DNA from: DATADD01 sp046262355
GTDB taxonomy: Bacteria > Actinomycetota > CADDZG01 > WHSQ01
Reading direction: 5' to 3'
Assembly (NCBI GenBank): GCA_046262355.1
Contig: JBHEMX010000033.1
Span: 1 to 52,809 of the forward strand
DNA length: 52,809 nt
Positions within the stretch are counted from its first letter, which is position 1. Every line of letters begins with the position of its first letter. The position numbers and the translations under genes were made by a program. Positions 11,665 through 20,559 of the stretch are shown here, piece by piece. The notes under the pieces were generated by a model. It did not search any database. It worked only from the letters and a program-made list of their open reading frames with translations, and was not told the DNA's origin.

Positions 11665-12023
11665 AATAGCATCCCGGCCGGGGGGTCCTCAATCACCCGA
11701 ACGGGTACTGTGGGGGACGCCCAGCCCGTGCCCGCGGGTGCATGCTGGGGGTTCTCGCCGATCGGAGTCTCAAAGTCCGACGGAACCCGGCGACCCACTC
11801 CTTGATGCAGCGCAAGATGAGGCGGTCCCGGCTGAGGTCGCGGATCGCGCCGAGTCTGCCCATGTGCTGCCCGAGCCGTCGAACCACTAAGGACCGCGGC
11901 GCGTGGAACCACCTCTGACCTGAACCTCTAGCGGGGGACCTACAGGTGGGGCACCAGTTGGATGCTTATTCAAGCCTCTCCGCAGGGCCGAACTTGTGTA
12001 GCGGTTTGTGCCCACAGGGCTCC
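11665..12023. other. Intergenic stretch without a recognisable gene
   Basis: Short frames exist on the minus strand (for example one containing DLSRDRLILRCIKEWV) but have no start signal and no firm homology. Nothing else is seen apart from the palindrome listed just before it. It separates the DivIVA-like gene from the toxin gene. Confidence 0.3.
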
Positions 12024-12449
12024 TCAAGTGTCCAGAAGCCGCCGGAGGCCCCTTTCGTCGAGCGGATCCACTCTGCGCAGTCCCCGCACGTCGTCGAAGC
12101 TGGCGTCCGCCGACACGATCGTCGGAATGTCCGTCACCAGGCAGGTCGCAGCGTGCACGCGATCGTTGGCTCCCAGATGAGCCGGTACTTCGAGGGCCAG
12201 AGCCTTCCCGAAGATCTCGTCGGTCACCGCGAGAACTGGAGCGAACAGGGCTCGGACATCCGCCGTCAACCCGCCAAGATCACCAAGTGAGCCCCGAAGC
12301 TCGAGGTGCCAGATCTCTTCGAGGACGGCAACCGACGTCCGGGCGTCTGCCTCACCAAGGGAGACAGCTTCGAGGACGCGGGTGCACGAATCCCGATAGC
12401 GGGAGCGGGTCGTTGCGTAAATGATGATGTTCGTGTCGACGAAAAACAA
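12024..12449 (-). CDS. vapC: PIN-domain ribonuclease toxin (VapC type)
   Basis: 141-residue PIN-domain protein with the expected acidic active-site residues: Asp5 in FVDTNIII, Glu44/45 in EEIWHLE, Asp96 in ANDRVHAA and Asp115/119 near the C-terminus. Members of this family cleave specific RNAs as the toxin of a toxin-antitoxin pair. The start is a TTG that directly follows the TAA of the antitoxin gene with no gap, so translation is coupled. The target RNA cannot be deduced. Confidence 0.88.
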   Translation of the reverse strand: MFFVDTNIIIYATTRSRYRDSCTRVLEAVSLGEADARTSVAVLEEIWHLELRGSLGDLGGLTADVRALFAPVLAVTDEIFGKALALEVPAHLGANDRVHAATCLVTDIPTIVSADASFDDVRGLRRVDPLDERGLRRLLDT

Positions 12450-12686
12450 TTATCCGAAGCGTCCTTCGACGAGCTCGTCGAGTTGGTCGGGAGCGACAAA
12501 GCGAGTGCGCCGAGCGACTATTGATCGATAGGCCCTCCCCCGGTCTTCTTGGGGGACGACCGCGAGATGTTCGTCGACCGCCTCTCGGATCAGTGCGGTG
12601 ACAGAAGTGCCGCGGCGCTTGGCCTCTTTCTGGAGATGGCGCCGTTGTTGCGGAGTCAGAAGTATCTGGAGTCGCTCACTGTACAT
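12450..12686 (-). CDS. vapB: Ribbon-helix-helix antitoxin (VapB type)
   Basis: About 78 residues. The N-terminal half (RLQILLTPQQRRHLQKEAKR, then GTSVTALIREAVDEHL) is a ribbon-helix-helix DNA-binding fold, and the Arg-rich, acidic C-terminal tail would bind the toxin. I prefer the ATG at 12686: a TATACT hexamer ends exactly six bases upstream, which predicts a leaderless transcript. An in-frame GTG at 12701 would place the promoter inside the gene. It precedes and abuts the PIN toxin. Dimers of such proteins usually repress their own promoter. Confidence 0.82.
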   Translation of the reverse strand: MYSERLQILLTPQQRRHLQKEAKRRGTSVTALIREAVDEHLAVVPQEDRGRAYRSIVARRTRFVAPDQLDELVEGRFG

Positions 12687-12702
12687 ACACACAGTATACA
12701 CA
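12682..12702 (-). promoter_or_regulatory. Antitoxin promoter and possible autoregulatory site
   Basis: On the minus strand TATACT occupies 12698-12693, followed by GTGTGT and the ATG at 12686. The surrounding TGTATAC...GTATGTACA is partly symmetric and rich in TGT/ACA, as in operators of ribbon-helix-helix proteins. No good -35 is visible. Confidence 0.5.
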
Positions 12703-12962
12703 TCAAGCCCGCGTTCACATCCCTCGGGGTGCTTCCTGATCTCCGCCGGGCTTCGTCCCCGATCCCCGACACGTGGGCACCGATCCGAACCAGTCCGGGG
12801 CCATCAGCTGCCACGCCGCCTGCCTTAAGCCCGCCCGAAGATCCGCGCGCTTCGATCGGCGGTGCTGCAGGCGTGCGCATCAGGGACCGGCAACTGCAGC
12901 CTGCCCAGTCCAGAAGTGCTCGAGTGGCTTTTACTCGCGCTCGAGTTCGATCAGGAGGGCAA

Positions 12963-13040
<78 letters not shown>

Positions 13041-13098
13041 GGACGGATAAGGATCCTACTCATCACGCCACGAGGCGGGCGCTACGAGAGCCGTCCGG

Positions 13099-13428
13099 CT
13101 AGTGGTCCGAGTTCAGCCCGAGCCCCGAGACGATGTCCTCCTTGGGGCGGGCACCGATGATCTGAGACTCGCGCTCCCCGTCCTTGAACAGCGCGATCGT
13201 TGGGATGCTCATGATCCCGTACTTGGCGGCGATGCCGGGCGCCTCGTCGATGTTGAGCTTGACGACGCGGACCTTGGCGCCGTACTCGTCCTGGATCTTC
13301 TCGAGCTCCGGGTGAACGAGACGGCAGGGACCGCACCACTCCGCCCAGAAGTCCACGATCACCGGCGTGTCGGAGCCGAGCACGACCTCGTTGAACTCCT
13401 GCTCGCTCACTGCCTGCATGTTGGCCAC
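13099..13428 (-). CDS. trxA: Thioredoxin
   Basis: 109-residue thioredoxin with the redox motif WCGPC at residues 31-35 (FWAEWCGPCRLVHPELEK) and the cis-proline segment IMSIPTIALFKDG. It reduces disulfides in cytoplasmic proteins. There is no signal peptide, so it is cytoplasmic. The GTG at 13428 follows GGAGG with eight-base spacing. It is transcribed toward tRNA-Ile, 58 bases away. It lacks the adjacent thioredoxin reductase often seen with trxA. Confidence 0.95.
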   Translation of the reverse strand: MANMQAVSEQEFNEVVLGSDTPVIVDFWAEWCGPCRLVHPELEKIQDEYGAKVRVVKLNIDEAPGIAAKYGIMSIPTIALFKDGERESQIIGARPKEDIVSGLGLNSDH

Positions 13429-13517
13429 CAGGGCGTCCTCCCGATTGATGTCTTTGTTCCTTACCCATAACCATGCCCGCAGAACTCATATTTCCGTTGC
13501 CTCGGCCGGGGACTTGC

Positions 13518-13546
13518 TAGCATCCCGGTTCCACCCACCGGGGTGG
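13518..13546 (+). promoter_or_regulatory. Putative -10 and 5'-terminal hairpin of the subtilase gene
   Basis: TAGCAT at 13518-13523 could be a -10, predicting a start near 13530. A hairpin CCACCC-ACCG-GGGTGG (13531-13546) would then form the very 5' end of the mRNA, ahead of the ribosome binding site. Confidence 0.35.
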
Positions 13547-13570
13547 GTTCCGCTCCAGAGGGGGGTTGTC

Positions 13571-16500
13571 TTGAGGCACCGCGTCGCTGTAGCGCTCGCC
13601 CTGTCGCTGGCTCTGATCCTCGCTGCTCCGGGCCTCTCCGGGGCGACGCCCCGGGACGACCCACGCCTAAGCTCCCGACGGGAGAACATCCTTCCCGAAG
13701 GCTTCGTCCCCGCCGCCGTGCGGGCACGACAGCCGGCGCGTTATGCCGTCGTGCTCGAGGCGCCGTCGGTGGCCGACAGGGTCGTGGCGGCGAAGGCGGC
13801 CGGCGCTCCTCTGTCCGGGGCGGCGCAGACGCAGGCCCGCGACGCGGCGAGGGCGGCACAGGAGGCCGTGGTCGGCGCCGCCGAGTCTGCCGGGGGAGAG
13901 GTCGTCTACCGCTTCGCGACGCTGCTCAACGGCTTCTCGGCGGAGCTCACGTCAGACGCTGCAGCGGCCCTCGCCCGGCGCCCCGACGTCGCCTCGGTCC
14001 AGCCGGTGCAGCGGATCACAGGGTCGCTGGCTTCGAGCGTGCCCCAGATCGGCGCGCCGAAGGTATGGCGAGGCAACACCTTCGGGGGCAAGAAGGCGCG
14101 CGGCGAAGGCATACGGGTCGCGATCATCGACTCGGGCATCGACTACACGCACAAGGCCTTCGGAGGTCCCGGGACGGTCGAGGCGTACGAGTCCAACGAT
14201 CCGACGGTGCGAGAAGAGGGGACCTTCCCCACCGAGAAGGTTGTGAAGGGCTACGACTTCGTTGGTGACGGCGACTACGACCCCTACGACGACGATCCCG
14301 ACAACGACACTCCCACACCGGACGAGGATCCGCTCGACCTGGACGGCCACGGTACTCACGTGTCGAGCACGTGTTGCGGCACCGGCGTCAACGGCAACTT
14401 CGGCAAGGGGGTGGCACCCAACTCGAAGCTGTGGGCCTACAAGGTCCTCGGCACCGCCGGAACGACCACGGGCGACGTTCTCGCGGTGGCCATCGAGCGC
14501 GCCATGGATCCCAACCAGGACGGAAGCGTCAAGGACCACGCCGACGTCATCTCGATGTCGATTGGCTCCGACTACGGGGAGCCGAAGACCGTGGACACGA
14601 TCGCGTCCCAGCAGGCCGTGAACCTCGGCGCGGTGGTCGTTGCCTCGGCCGGGAACGCGGGCAACCAGCCCGTCGGGGGGTCACCGTACGTGGTCGGCTC
14701 TCCGGCCGTGGCCCACGGCGTCATCTCGGTGGCCGCGTCCATAGACCAGTTCCGTGCGCTGACCGTGGCGGCCGAGGGCGTCTCCTTCCCCGAGGGGGGC
14801 TATGCGGTGCACCAGGACTGGTCGGGCCCCGTCGAGGCGGATATCACGGGCGAGCTCGTCGACGCCCGTGAGGTCGACCCACCGTCTGATCCGGATGGGC
14901 AGCCGTCTCCGGCGGACCGGCAGCTCTGCGACGAGACCCCGACCGGCAGCGAGCTCGACGGCAAGATCGCCCTCGTGTTCAAGGGCTCGACGGCGGAGGG
15001 CGATTGCGACGGCACCGAGAAGGTCTTCCGGGCGCAGGAGGCGGGCGCGAGCGCGGTGATCCTGTGGTCGGGCTTCGCCGGGCTGCCGTTCGCGCTGGGC
15101 GCCGGGGAGCTCGGGGAGGACATCACGATCCCGGCCGTGATGGTGAGCACGGCCGACGCGGCCGCCCTGGCGGCGGCGGTCAGCCCGGATGCGCCGGGGA
15201 GCTACAACACCGCCCCGCTGACGGTGACGATCAACGCCCAGGCCCAGGTGGTCCCCGGCGTTAGCGACTGGGTCACCGACTTCAGCTCTGAAGGTCCGGC
15301 GCGGGTCACCGACGAGCTCAAGCCGGATATCACCGCTCCCGGAGCGGACATCACTGCGGCTGGGGTCGGCACGGGCGACGGCGCGCTGACGATCTCTGGG
15401 ACCTCGATGGCGGCGCCTCACATAGCCGGCGCGGCCGCGCTCCTACGCCAGATCCACCCCAACTGGGAACCGAGGAAGATCAAGGCCTCGCTGATGAACC
15501 ACGCCAAGCGCCGGTTGAAAGACGCCTTCGGCGCCGGTCCCGTGTCCGCGACGGTTCAGGGAGCAGGCCGCGTGCGCGTCGACGAGTCGGCAAAGGCTCG
15601 CTCGCTCGTATGGCCGGGCAGCATCTCCTTCGGGCTCCGTCAGGCCCCCAAGAAGAAGACCATCAAGCGATCCTTGCAGGTCAAGAACCTCTCGGCGCGA
15701 GCACACACCTACAAGGTGAAGGCCGGGACGCGCTACAGCGATCTCGCCCCAGGTGTGGCAAAGGTCAGGATCGGGCTGAGCAAGTCTAGCTTTGGCGAGT
15801 CCCGCTCCTTCAGGTTGGGCGCCAAGCGCAAGGAGACGGTATGGGTGCGGCTCAAGGTGAAGCCCGGGCTCATCTCCGAGGTCGAGCAGGAGTACGGGTG
15901 GTATTACTTCAGCCCGAACATCGACGGCGTCGTCAGCGTCAAGCAGCGCGGCGGCAAGAAGGACTCGTTCGGCGTTCCATGGCACGTCGCTCCGCTGGCT
16001 GCCTCGAAGAGCGACGTGGCGGCGGACAGCCTTGACCTCTCTTCGGGATCCGCGACCCTCGCCGTGAGCAACGACGGGGCGGGCGTCTCTCAGGTCGATT
16101 CCTATCTCGCCGGTGGGCGCGATGCGCGCGAGACGGGGCGAGAGGAGGACCTCACTCGGATCGGTGCGCGATCGTTCACCGGTGACTCGATAGATGGGAC
16201 AGCGGAAGGCGTTCCCGGAGGTACCGATCCGCTCGGTGCACTGAGCTGGGTCGATTTCCTGACGGCAGACGACGTTCCCGCGGAGCCGGTCGAGTTCGGC
16301 GCGAGGGCGACGGGAATCCACAACACGACGGAGAGCGTCGAGGTGGACGTCTTCATCGACGCTGCAGCCGACGGCGACTTCGCGGATCCAGAGCTCGAGG
16401 CAGACTATCTGGCCGTCAAGCTTCCCGGTGACGGGTTGACTTGTCTGTTCGATCTTTCGCTCGAGTCGCCCTTCGACGAGTGCGCCGCGACCTACTTCCC

Positions 16501-16883
16501 GGATTACTCGAACTTCAACACGAACCTGTTCGGGGTGGCCGTCGACGCCCAGGCGATAGGTCTCAGCGACGCACAGCCGGAGGTTTCCTACAAGGTTGAG
16601 GCATGCACCCTAGCCTTCGACCAGCCGACGTTCGAGCCGGCGATCTGTGACGGGGTGGGCGGTATCCCCGAGGCGACCGGAACGTATCGCGCGCGCCTGA
16701 ACGTCATCGATCCCGCGCTCGCCGTCGCTCCGCTGATCTGCGGCGGCTTCTGGAGCGCCGTGCGACTCGATCGAGGTCTCGAGAGGGTCTGCCCAAGCGG
16801 GCGAGGACCCGTCGTTACTGCTGTTCTTCCCCAACAACCGGCCGACGGAGAGCACCGAGGTAGTCAAGACGACGGGCGGCTGA
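13571..16883 (+). CDS. Secreted subtilisin-like serine protease (S8), with probable frameshift near the 3' end
   Basis: About 1100-residue exported protease. A TTG start after an AGAGGGG ribosome binding site opens a signal peptide. Next come an I9-type propeptide (ARYAVVLEAP to SVQPVQRI) and the S8 catalytic domain with Asp187 (IIDSGIDYTHK), His260 (GHGTHV) and Ser612 (SGTSMAAPHIAG). A PA insert sits near IALVFKGSTAEGDCDG, and the C-terminal region is beta-rich. After FWS (near 16755) the open frame becomes Arg-rich and runs to 17065, inside tRNA-Ala. The +1 frame instead gives GEDPSLLLFFPNNRPTESTE and stops at 16883, the expected kind of ending. I therefore give the frame-corrected end. The cause may be a sequencing error or a real mutation. 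Confidence 0.88.
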
Positions 16884-17012
16884 TCGGCTGTTGTACGAGT
16901 GTCACGAGCGGTTCGGCGCGCCGGACCCCTCGCCCTTCGGCTTTCGTCGGATCTGAACCGACTCGCCGGCGGTTCCGTCGCACGCCATGTGGTGAGGCCG
17001 CAGGCCGGGAGA

Positions 17013-17018
17013 TAGGAT
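17013..17018 (+). promoter_or_regulatory. Putative -10 (TAGGAT) for tRNA-Ala
   Basis: The hexamer lies 37 bases before the mature tRNA end, in the right orientation. No convincing -35 is visible. Confidence 0.35.
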
Positions 17019-17055
17019 GTGGCGCTGCACGAAGTAGCCGCGTCATCGAAGCCTT

Positions 17056-17128
17056 GGGGCGGTAGCTCAGTTGGTAGAGCACCTGCTTTGCAAGCAGGAA
17101 GTCGTCGGTTCGAGTCCGATCCGCTCCA
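17056..17128 (+). tRNA. tRNA-Ala(TGC)
   Basis: Complete cloverleaf: acceptor GGGGCGG with CCGCTCC (one G-U pair), D-arm GCTCAGTTGGTAGAGC, anticodon arm CCTGCTTTGCAAGCAGG with TGC, T-arm GTCGGTTCGAGTCCGAT, discriminator A. CCA is not encoded. With tRNA-Ile it forms the ileT/alaT pair seen after gyrA in related bacteria. Confidence 0.97.
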
Positions 17129-17517
17129 CAAGAATCCGTAAAGGGGCCTGCTCGTAAGCCCATAAACTTCACCAGAGTGCTTCCCGGGAGAGAGCCCTTA
17201 CAGATCAGCACTGCGCTCACTCAGCAGCTGCTTTCGACGTTGCGCTAGGGTCCGCCGCCAGGCGGCGACGAGCAGGGGGAAGCGATGCAGCACACGACGA
17301 CGCACACCGAGATCGAGGTCGGCATATCAGCACACTGGGCGAAGTAAGAGTCGAGAACCCGCGAAAGCATGGGATGAGGACTTGAGCCACCGGGGGACAC
17401 CAGGAAGCGCATCTGCGTGGAAGAGCCGTTGCGGCTGGTGCCGGTGTAGGAGGGTCCGAAGAGATCTTCTCTTTGCCACCGCCTGGTCCTTCGGTCCTCG
17501 TGGCGGAACCGACGGCC
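17129..17517. other. Intergenic stretch with one possible small ORF
   Basis: Apart from the 20-codon ORF listed separately, nothing firm is seen. A minus-strand frame containing EDLFGPSYTGTSRNGSSTQM reads like protein but lacks a start and may be a decayed end of a gene. Confidence 0.3.
17285..17347 (+). CDS. Possible 20-residue ORF or truncated gene start
   Basis: ATG follows a strong AGGGGGA ribosome binding site. Upstream there is a TAGGGT hexamer (17246-17251) and a small hairpin CCGCC-GCCA-GGCGG. The product MQHTTTHTEIEVGISAHWAK is unrecognised. It may be a real small protein, a leader peptide, or the surviving front of a broken gene. Nothing downstream continues it in any frame that I can recognise. 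Confidence 0.25.
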   Translation: MQHTTTHTEIEVGISAHWAK

Positions 17518-18915
17518 CTACGCCCTGCCCCCTTCCCGGAGGTCCCGTGCCGGGATCATCTTTACGAAAGGCTCGGCGGCCATCCTGGCCACCTCGATCC
17601 TTCCTTGCTCGCCTCTTTCGAACACGAGCTGCTCGCCGGACCAGCGGCCTCCACGGACCATGAAGGTGAGGTCGTTGTCGGTCGGCTCGAGGCGGCGGAA
17701 GTCGTCCCCGGTGGAGATCATCAGCCGGCCGTCGCGCCACTCGACGCGCGCCTCTTGCCCGAAGTCCTCCATGACGTAGAGACCGAGCAACTCTCGCCAT
17801 CGCTCCGGCGTCGCCTCCCGCTGCGCGCGCGGTTCCGCATCTGGATGCCCCGATGAGCGTCCGAGCATCTCTTCGACGAGACCGAAGGCAAGCTCGGAGG
17901 CGTCGCCGATGCCGTTGAGCAACACGATCGCACCGATGCGGGCGGCGACGTTGAACCGGATACTCGTGTCGAACCCGTTCAAGCTCCCGTCGTGTCCCAG
18001 CAGGATCGTCTCGTCGCGGCGCGTCGAGTACCACGCCACTCCTTGTGCCTCGGTCCAGTCGTCGCGCGTGATGGTTCTGGGGCGGAACATCTCACGTAGA
18101 GACGACGCTCGTAGCACTTGATGTCCGGTGTCGTCGTCGGCGGCCGTGAACTGGAACACGATCCAACGGGCGAGATCCGCAACCGTCGAGTAGAGGCCGC
18201 CGTCCGACTCGATCCCGGTTGGAGGAAGGATCGCGGCAGGCCGAAGCTCGTCCGTGAACCAGCGAGCGTCGTAGCCGCGCGCCACGCGCTCGCCGAGATC
18301 GTGGCCCGGATCGAACGTCGTGCTCTTCATCTCCAGCGGCTCCGTCACGCGCGCGCGTACGTGATCGGGATAGGAGCGCCCGCCGATGCGCGCCACGACC
18401 TCTCCGAGCAGTTGGAACGCAAGGTTCGAGTACTTATCGGCAGAGTCGGGCGGGATCGCGATCGTGATGTGGTCTGCGGCCGCCAGGACCTCTTCCGTTG
18501 AGGGGTAGAAAAAGCTCTCCGGCCTCATCCCTGGAGAGTCGGTCATGAGGCCGGACTCGTGAGTGAGCAACCGCCGTATCGTGACGTGCTCTATGGGGCC
18601 GAACGGGTCGCGCGCAGAGGCGAACTCCGGGATGTGCTGCACCAGCGGATCATCGAGATCGAGCTTGCCTTCATCGCGCAGCTGCATGATGGCGGTTGCC
18701 GTGAAAGTCTTTGTGATCGACGCGATGCGATAGAGGGTGTCTTCGTCGGGGGCCCGGTCGGATGCAGTCTCGACGAACCCGTAACCACCCGACCACGCCA
18801 GCCGGTCGTTGAGCACGACGCCGGCGGACGCGCCCGTAAGGCGTTGCTCTGCGACGGATGCGGCCGCCCTGGCGCTCAGACGACGCGCGACATCGGATGT
18901 GACTTCACTCATCAT
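17518..18915 (-). CDS. Serine hydrolase, beta-lactamase/class C PBP-like family
   Basis: 465 residues with the PF00144-type fold: catalytic Ser66-Ile-Thr-Lys69 in RIASITKTF, Tyr162-Ser-Asn in KYSNLAFQLLGEV, and a C-terminal active-site GHDGSLNGFD. Members include esterases, D-aminopeptidases and penicillin-recognising hydrolases, so the substrate is open. A C-terminal region of about 110 residues (from RWRELLGLYV) resembles the beta-rich tail of family members. No signal peptide is visible, which argues for a cytoplasmic enzyme. The start at 18915 (double ATG) follows GAAGG. No operon partner: tRNA-Ala lies beyond its 3' end and a separate operon upstream. Confidence 0.85.
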   Translation of the reverse strand: MMSEVTSDVARRLSARAAASVAEQRLTGASAGVVLNDRLAWSGGYGFVETASDRAPDEDTLYRIASITKTFTATAIMQLRDEGKLDLDDPLVQHIPEFASARDPFGPIEHVTIRRLLTHESGLMTDSPGMRPESFFYPSTEEVLAAADHITIAIPPDSADKYSNLAFQLLGEVVARIGGRSYPDHVRARVTEPLEMKSTTFDPGHDLGERVARGYDARWFTDELRPAAILPPTGIESDGGLYSTVADLARWIVFQFTAADDDTGHQVLRASSLREMFRPRTITRDDWTEAQGVAWYSTRRDETILLGHDGSLNGFDTSIRFNVAARIGAIVLLNGIGDASELAFGLVEEMLGRSSGHPDAEPRAQREATPERWRELLGLYVMEDFGQEARVEWRDGRLMISTGDDFRRLEPTDNDLTFMVRGGRWSGEQLVFERGEQGRIEVARMAAEPFVKMIPARDLREGGRA

Positions 18916-19011
18916 CTGCCTTCACATCGCTTCATCGGGAATGTGTGCTGCCGGGCTCTGAGGGTTGGCGTGCAAGCGTGCCGCAGCCATCTGAGGCCGA
19001 CGGCAGGCGCC

Positions 19012-20559
19012 TCACGGCACGCTATGCGAGTCTTTCGTTGCGTTTCCGTTGGATGCGCTTGCCGATTGTTCCGGCGCACCCTCGGCCAAGCTTAGATCCG
19101 GTTCACGGGTCGCGGTCCTCTTGACTTCGACGTCGTCTCCTAGCTCGTCGATGCGAGCGATCTGCGACGCGAGCAAGAACGAGTCGATCGGGGTGCTCGC
19201 TACCCGTTGACCACCGGCGTCCCACACGGTCGAGACGGTCATGATCATCACGTCGGAGTCCGAAGACGGTGCCTTGCCCTCCATCACACCCTCGATGCAA
19301 CGTCCGCTGTGCAGATACACCTTGAGTCGCGGCCGCGGGGCCGGCGGAGGCGGAGGCGCCGAACTGCGGCGCGCCGCAGTCTCCTTACCGTCCGACGGAC
19401 GTTCACCAGACGACCCTGAAGGCACCCCAAGCATCCTCTCCTCCAGTGGCGCTGCGGCGCTCCGGACCTGGGGCGGCTCCTCGGCGCGCGCGGCGCGCAC
19501 CGGGGCCACGCCCGGCGCGCCGCCCTTGCGGCGTAGCAGCAGCACGGCGGTGGCGCCCGCCAGCACCAAGGTAACGAGAGCGATGTCGAGGTAGCCGATG
19601 ACCGCGGTCTCCACCGTGGCGGAGCCGGGCACGTCGAAGCTTGCACTCAGGGCGATACCGCCGCCGCCGGCGCGCGCGACGTAGGAGCCTTCGGGCAAGA
19701 GAAGGGTAGGGCTCGCGCCACCTTCCAGCCTGACGGTGTCGCCGTCTGGATACGTCACTTCGATGCCGGGGCTTGCCGACGAGCCGAACACGACATCGCG
19801 CGCGCCGAACTCGACGACGCGCCCGGCGACCTCGATCGGCCATTCGCTGCGCGCGGAAGGCTGGAACGGCTCCGATGAGGCTTCGATCTCTTTGCCGGCA
19901 GCAACGACGTGATCGACCTCGTAGGTGAGGTTCTGCTCTTCGAGTCCGCCGTTCGAGGCGAGCACGTTGCTGGCGACGACCCACTGCGAGCCCGCCGGAT
20001 AGCGTTCCCAGCGAGGCGCCGTGGGACCCCGCAGGCCTTGCGTCAGCGCAGGCAGCGAGAGCATCTCGCCGTTGTCGTCGACCACCGTCACGGATCGCAT
20101 CGTGGACGCGGGGAGGGCTGCGCCTGCAGCATCGCTGAAGCTGGGTCGCACGATGTAGCTCCTGTTGAAGCCCGCGACGATCTCCATCGGGCCGGCGACC
20201 GAGATCATGCGCTGGCTTCCCGATGCTCCGTCGGACCACTTGGAGAAGTCGACGCGCAGTCCCGGCTCGATCACCCGGTGTGCCGTGACCGTGAACACGT
20301 GATCGCCTGGACCGGCAACCGCCGCTTGCGCAACGCCGGCCGCGTCGGTGTGGAAGACTTCGCCGTCGATTGCGAACCGTACGTTTTCCAGTGCGGGAAG
20401 CGTTCGAAGCGTGACGGGGATAGAACCGGCCTCCTGCGCACTCGCATGGGGCGGAACGAGGATCGAGGATGCGGCGAGGGCTACGACGAGCAGCGATAGA
20501 GCTGCAGTGGGCAAGGGCGCGAGCATCCCGCTCCTTCTCGAGGCGCACGGCTCAGACAT
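19012..20559 (-). CDS. Unknown single-pass membrane protein with cytoplasmic LSm-like tail
   Basis: 515 residues, not recognised as a named family. Order of parts: signal peptide (1-42, ending near ASAQE); an extracytoplasmic beta-rich region of about 290 residues with Ig-like stretches; one transmembrane helix near residues 325-345 followed by RRKGG; a Pro/Ala-rich linker; and a compact C-terminal domain near 405-470 (RLKVYLHSGRCIEGVMEG to SFLLASQIARIDEL). That last domain reads like an Sm/LSm-type small beta barrel. The ATG at 20559 overlaps the end of the PotD-like gene by eight bases, so the two are translated together. It may couple binding-protein occupancy to something inside the cell; that is speculation. 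Confidence 0.65.
   Translation of the reverse strand: MSEPCASRRSGMLAPLPTAALSLLVVALAASSILVPPHASAQEAGSIPVTLRTLPALENVRFAIDGEVFHTDAAGVAQAAVAGPGDHVFTVTAHRVIEPGLRVDFSKWSDGASGSQRMISVAGPMEIVAGFNRSYIVRPSFSDAAGAALPASTMRSVTVVDDNGEMLSLPALTQGLRGPTAPRWERYPAGSQWVVASNVLASNGGLEEQNLTYEVDHVVAAGKEIEASSEPFQPSARSEWPIEVAGRVVEFGARDVVFGSSASPGIEVTYPDGDTVRLEGGASPTLLLPEGSYVARAGGGGIALSASFDVPGSATVETAVIGYLDIALVTLVLAGATAVLLLRRKGGAPGVAPVRAARAEEPPQVRSAAAPLEERMLGVPSGSSGERPSDGKETAARRSSAPPPPPAPRPRLKVYLHSGRCIEGVMEGKAPSSDSDVMIMTVSTVWDAGGQRVASTPIDSFLLASQIARIDELGDDVEVKRTATREPDLSLAEGAPEQSASASNGNATKDSHSVP

Noticed and set aside
11693..11887. Reverse-transcriptase or maturase remnant (DLSRDRLILRCIKEWV)
   Set aside because: A short resemblance only, without the YxDD or other RT motifs nearby.
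13367..13570. N-terminal extension of the subtilase
   Set aside because: It is the antisense of the thioredoxin gene. The signal peptide begins at the TTG at 13571 behind a good ribosome site.
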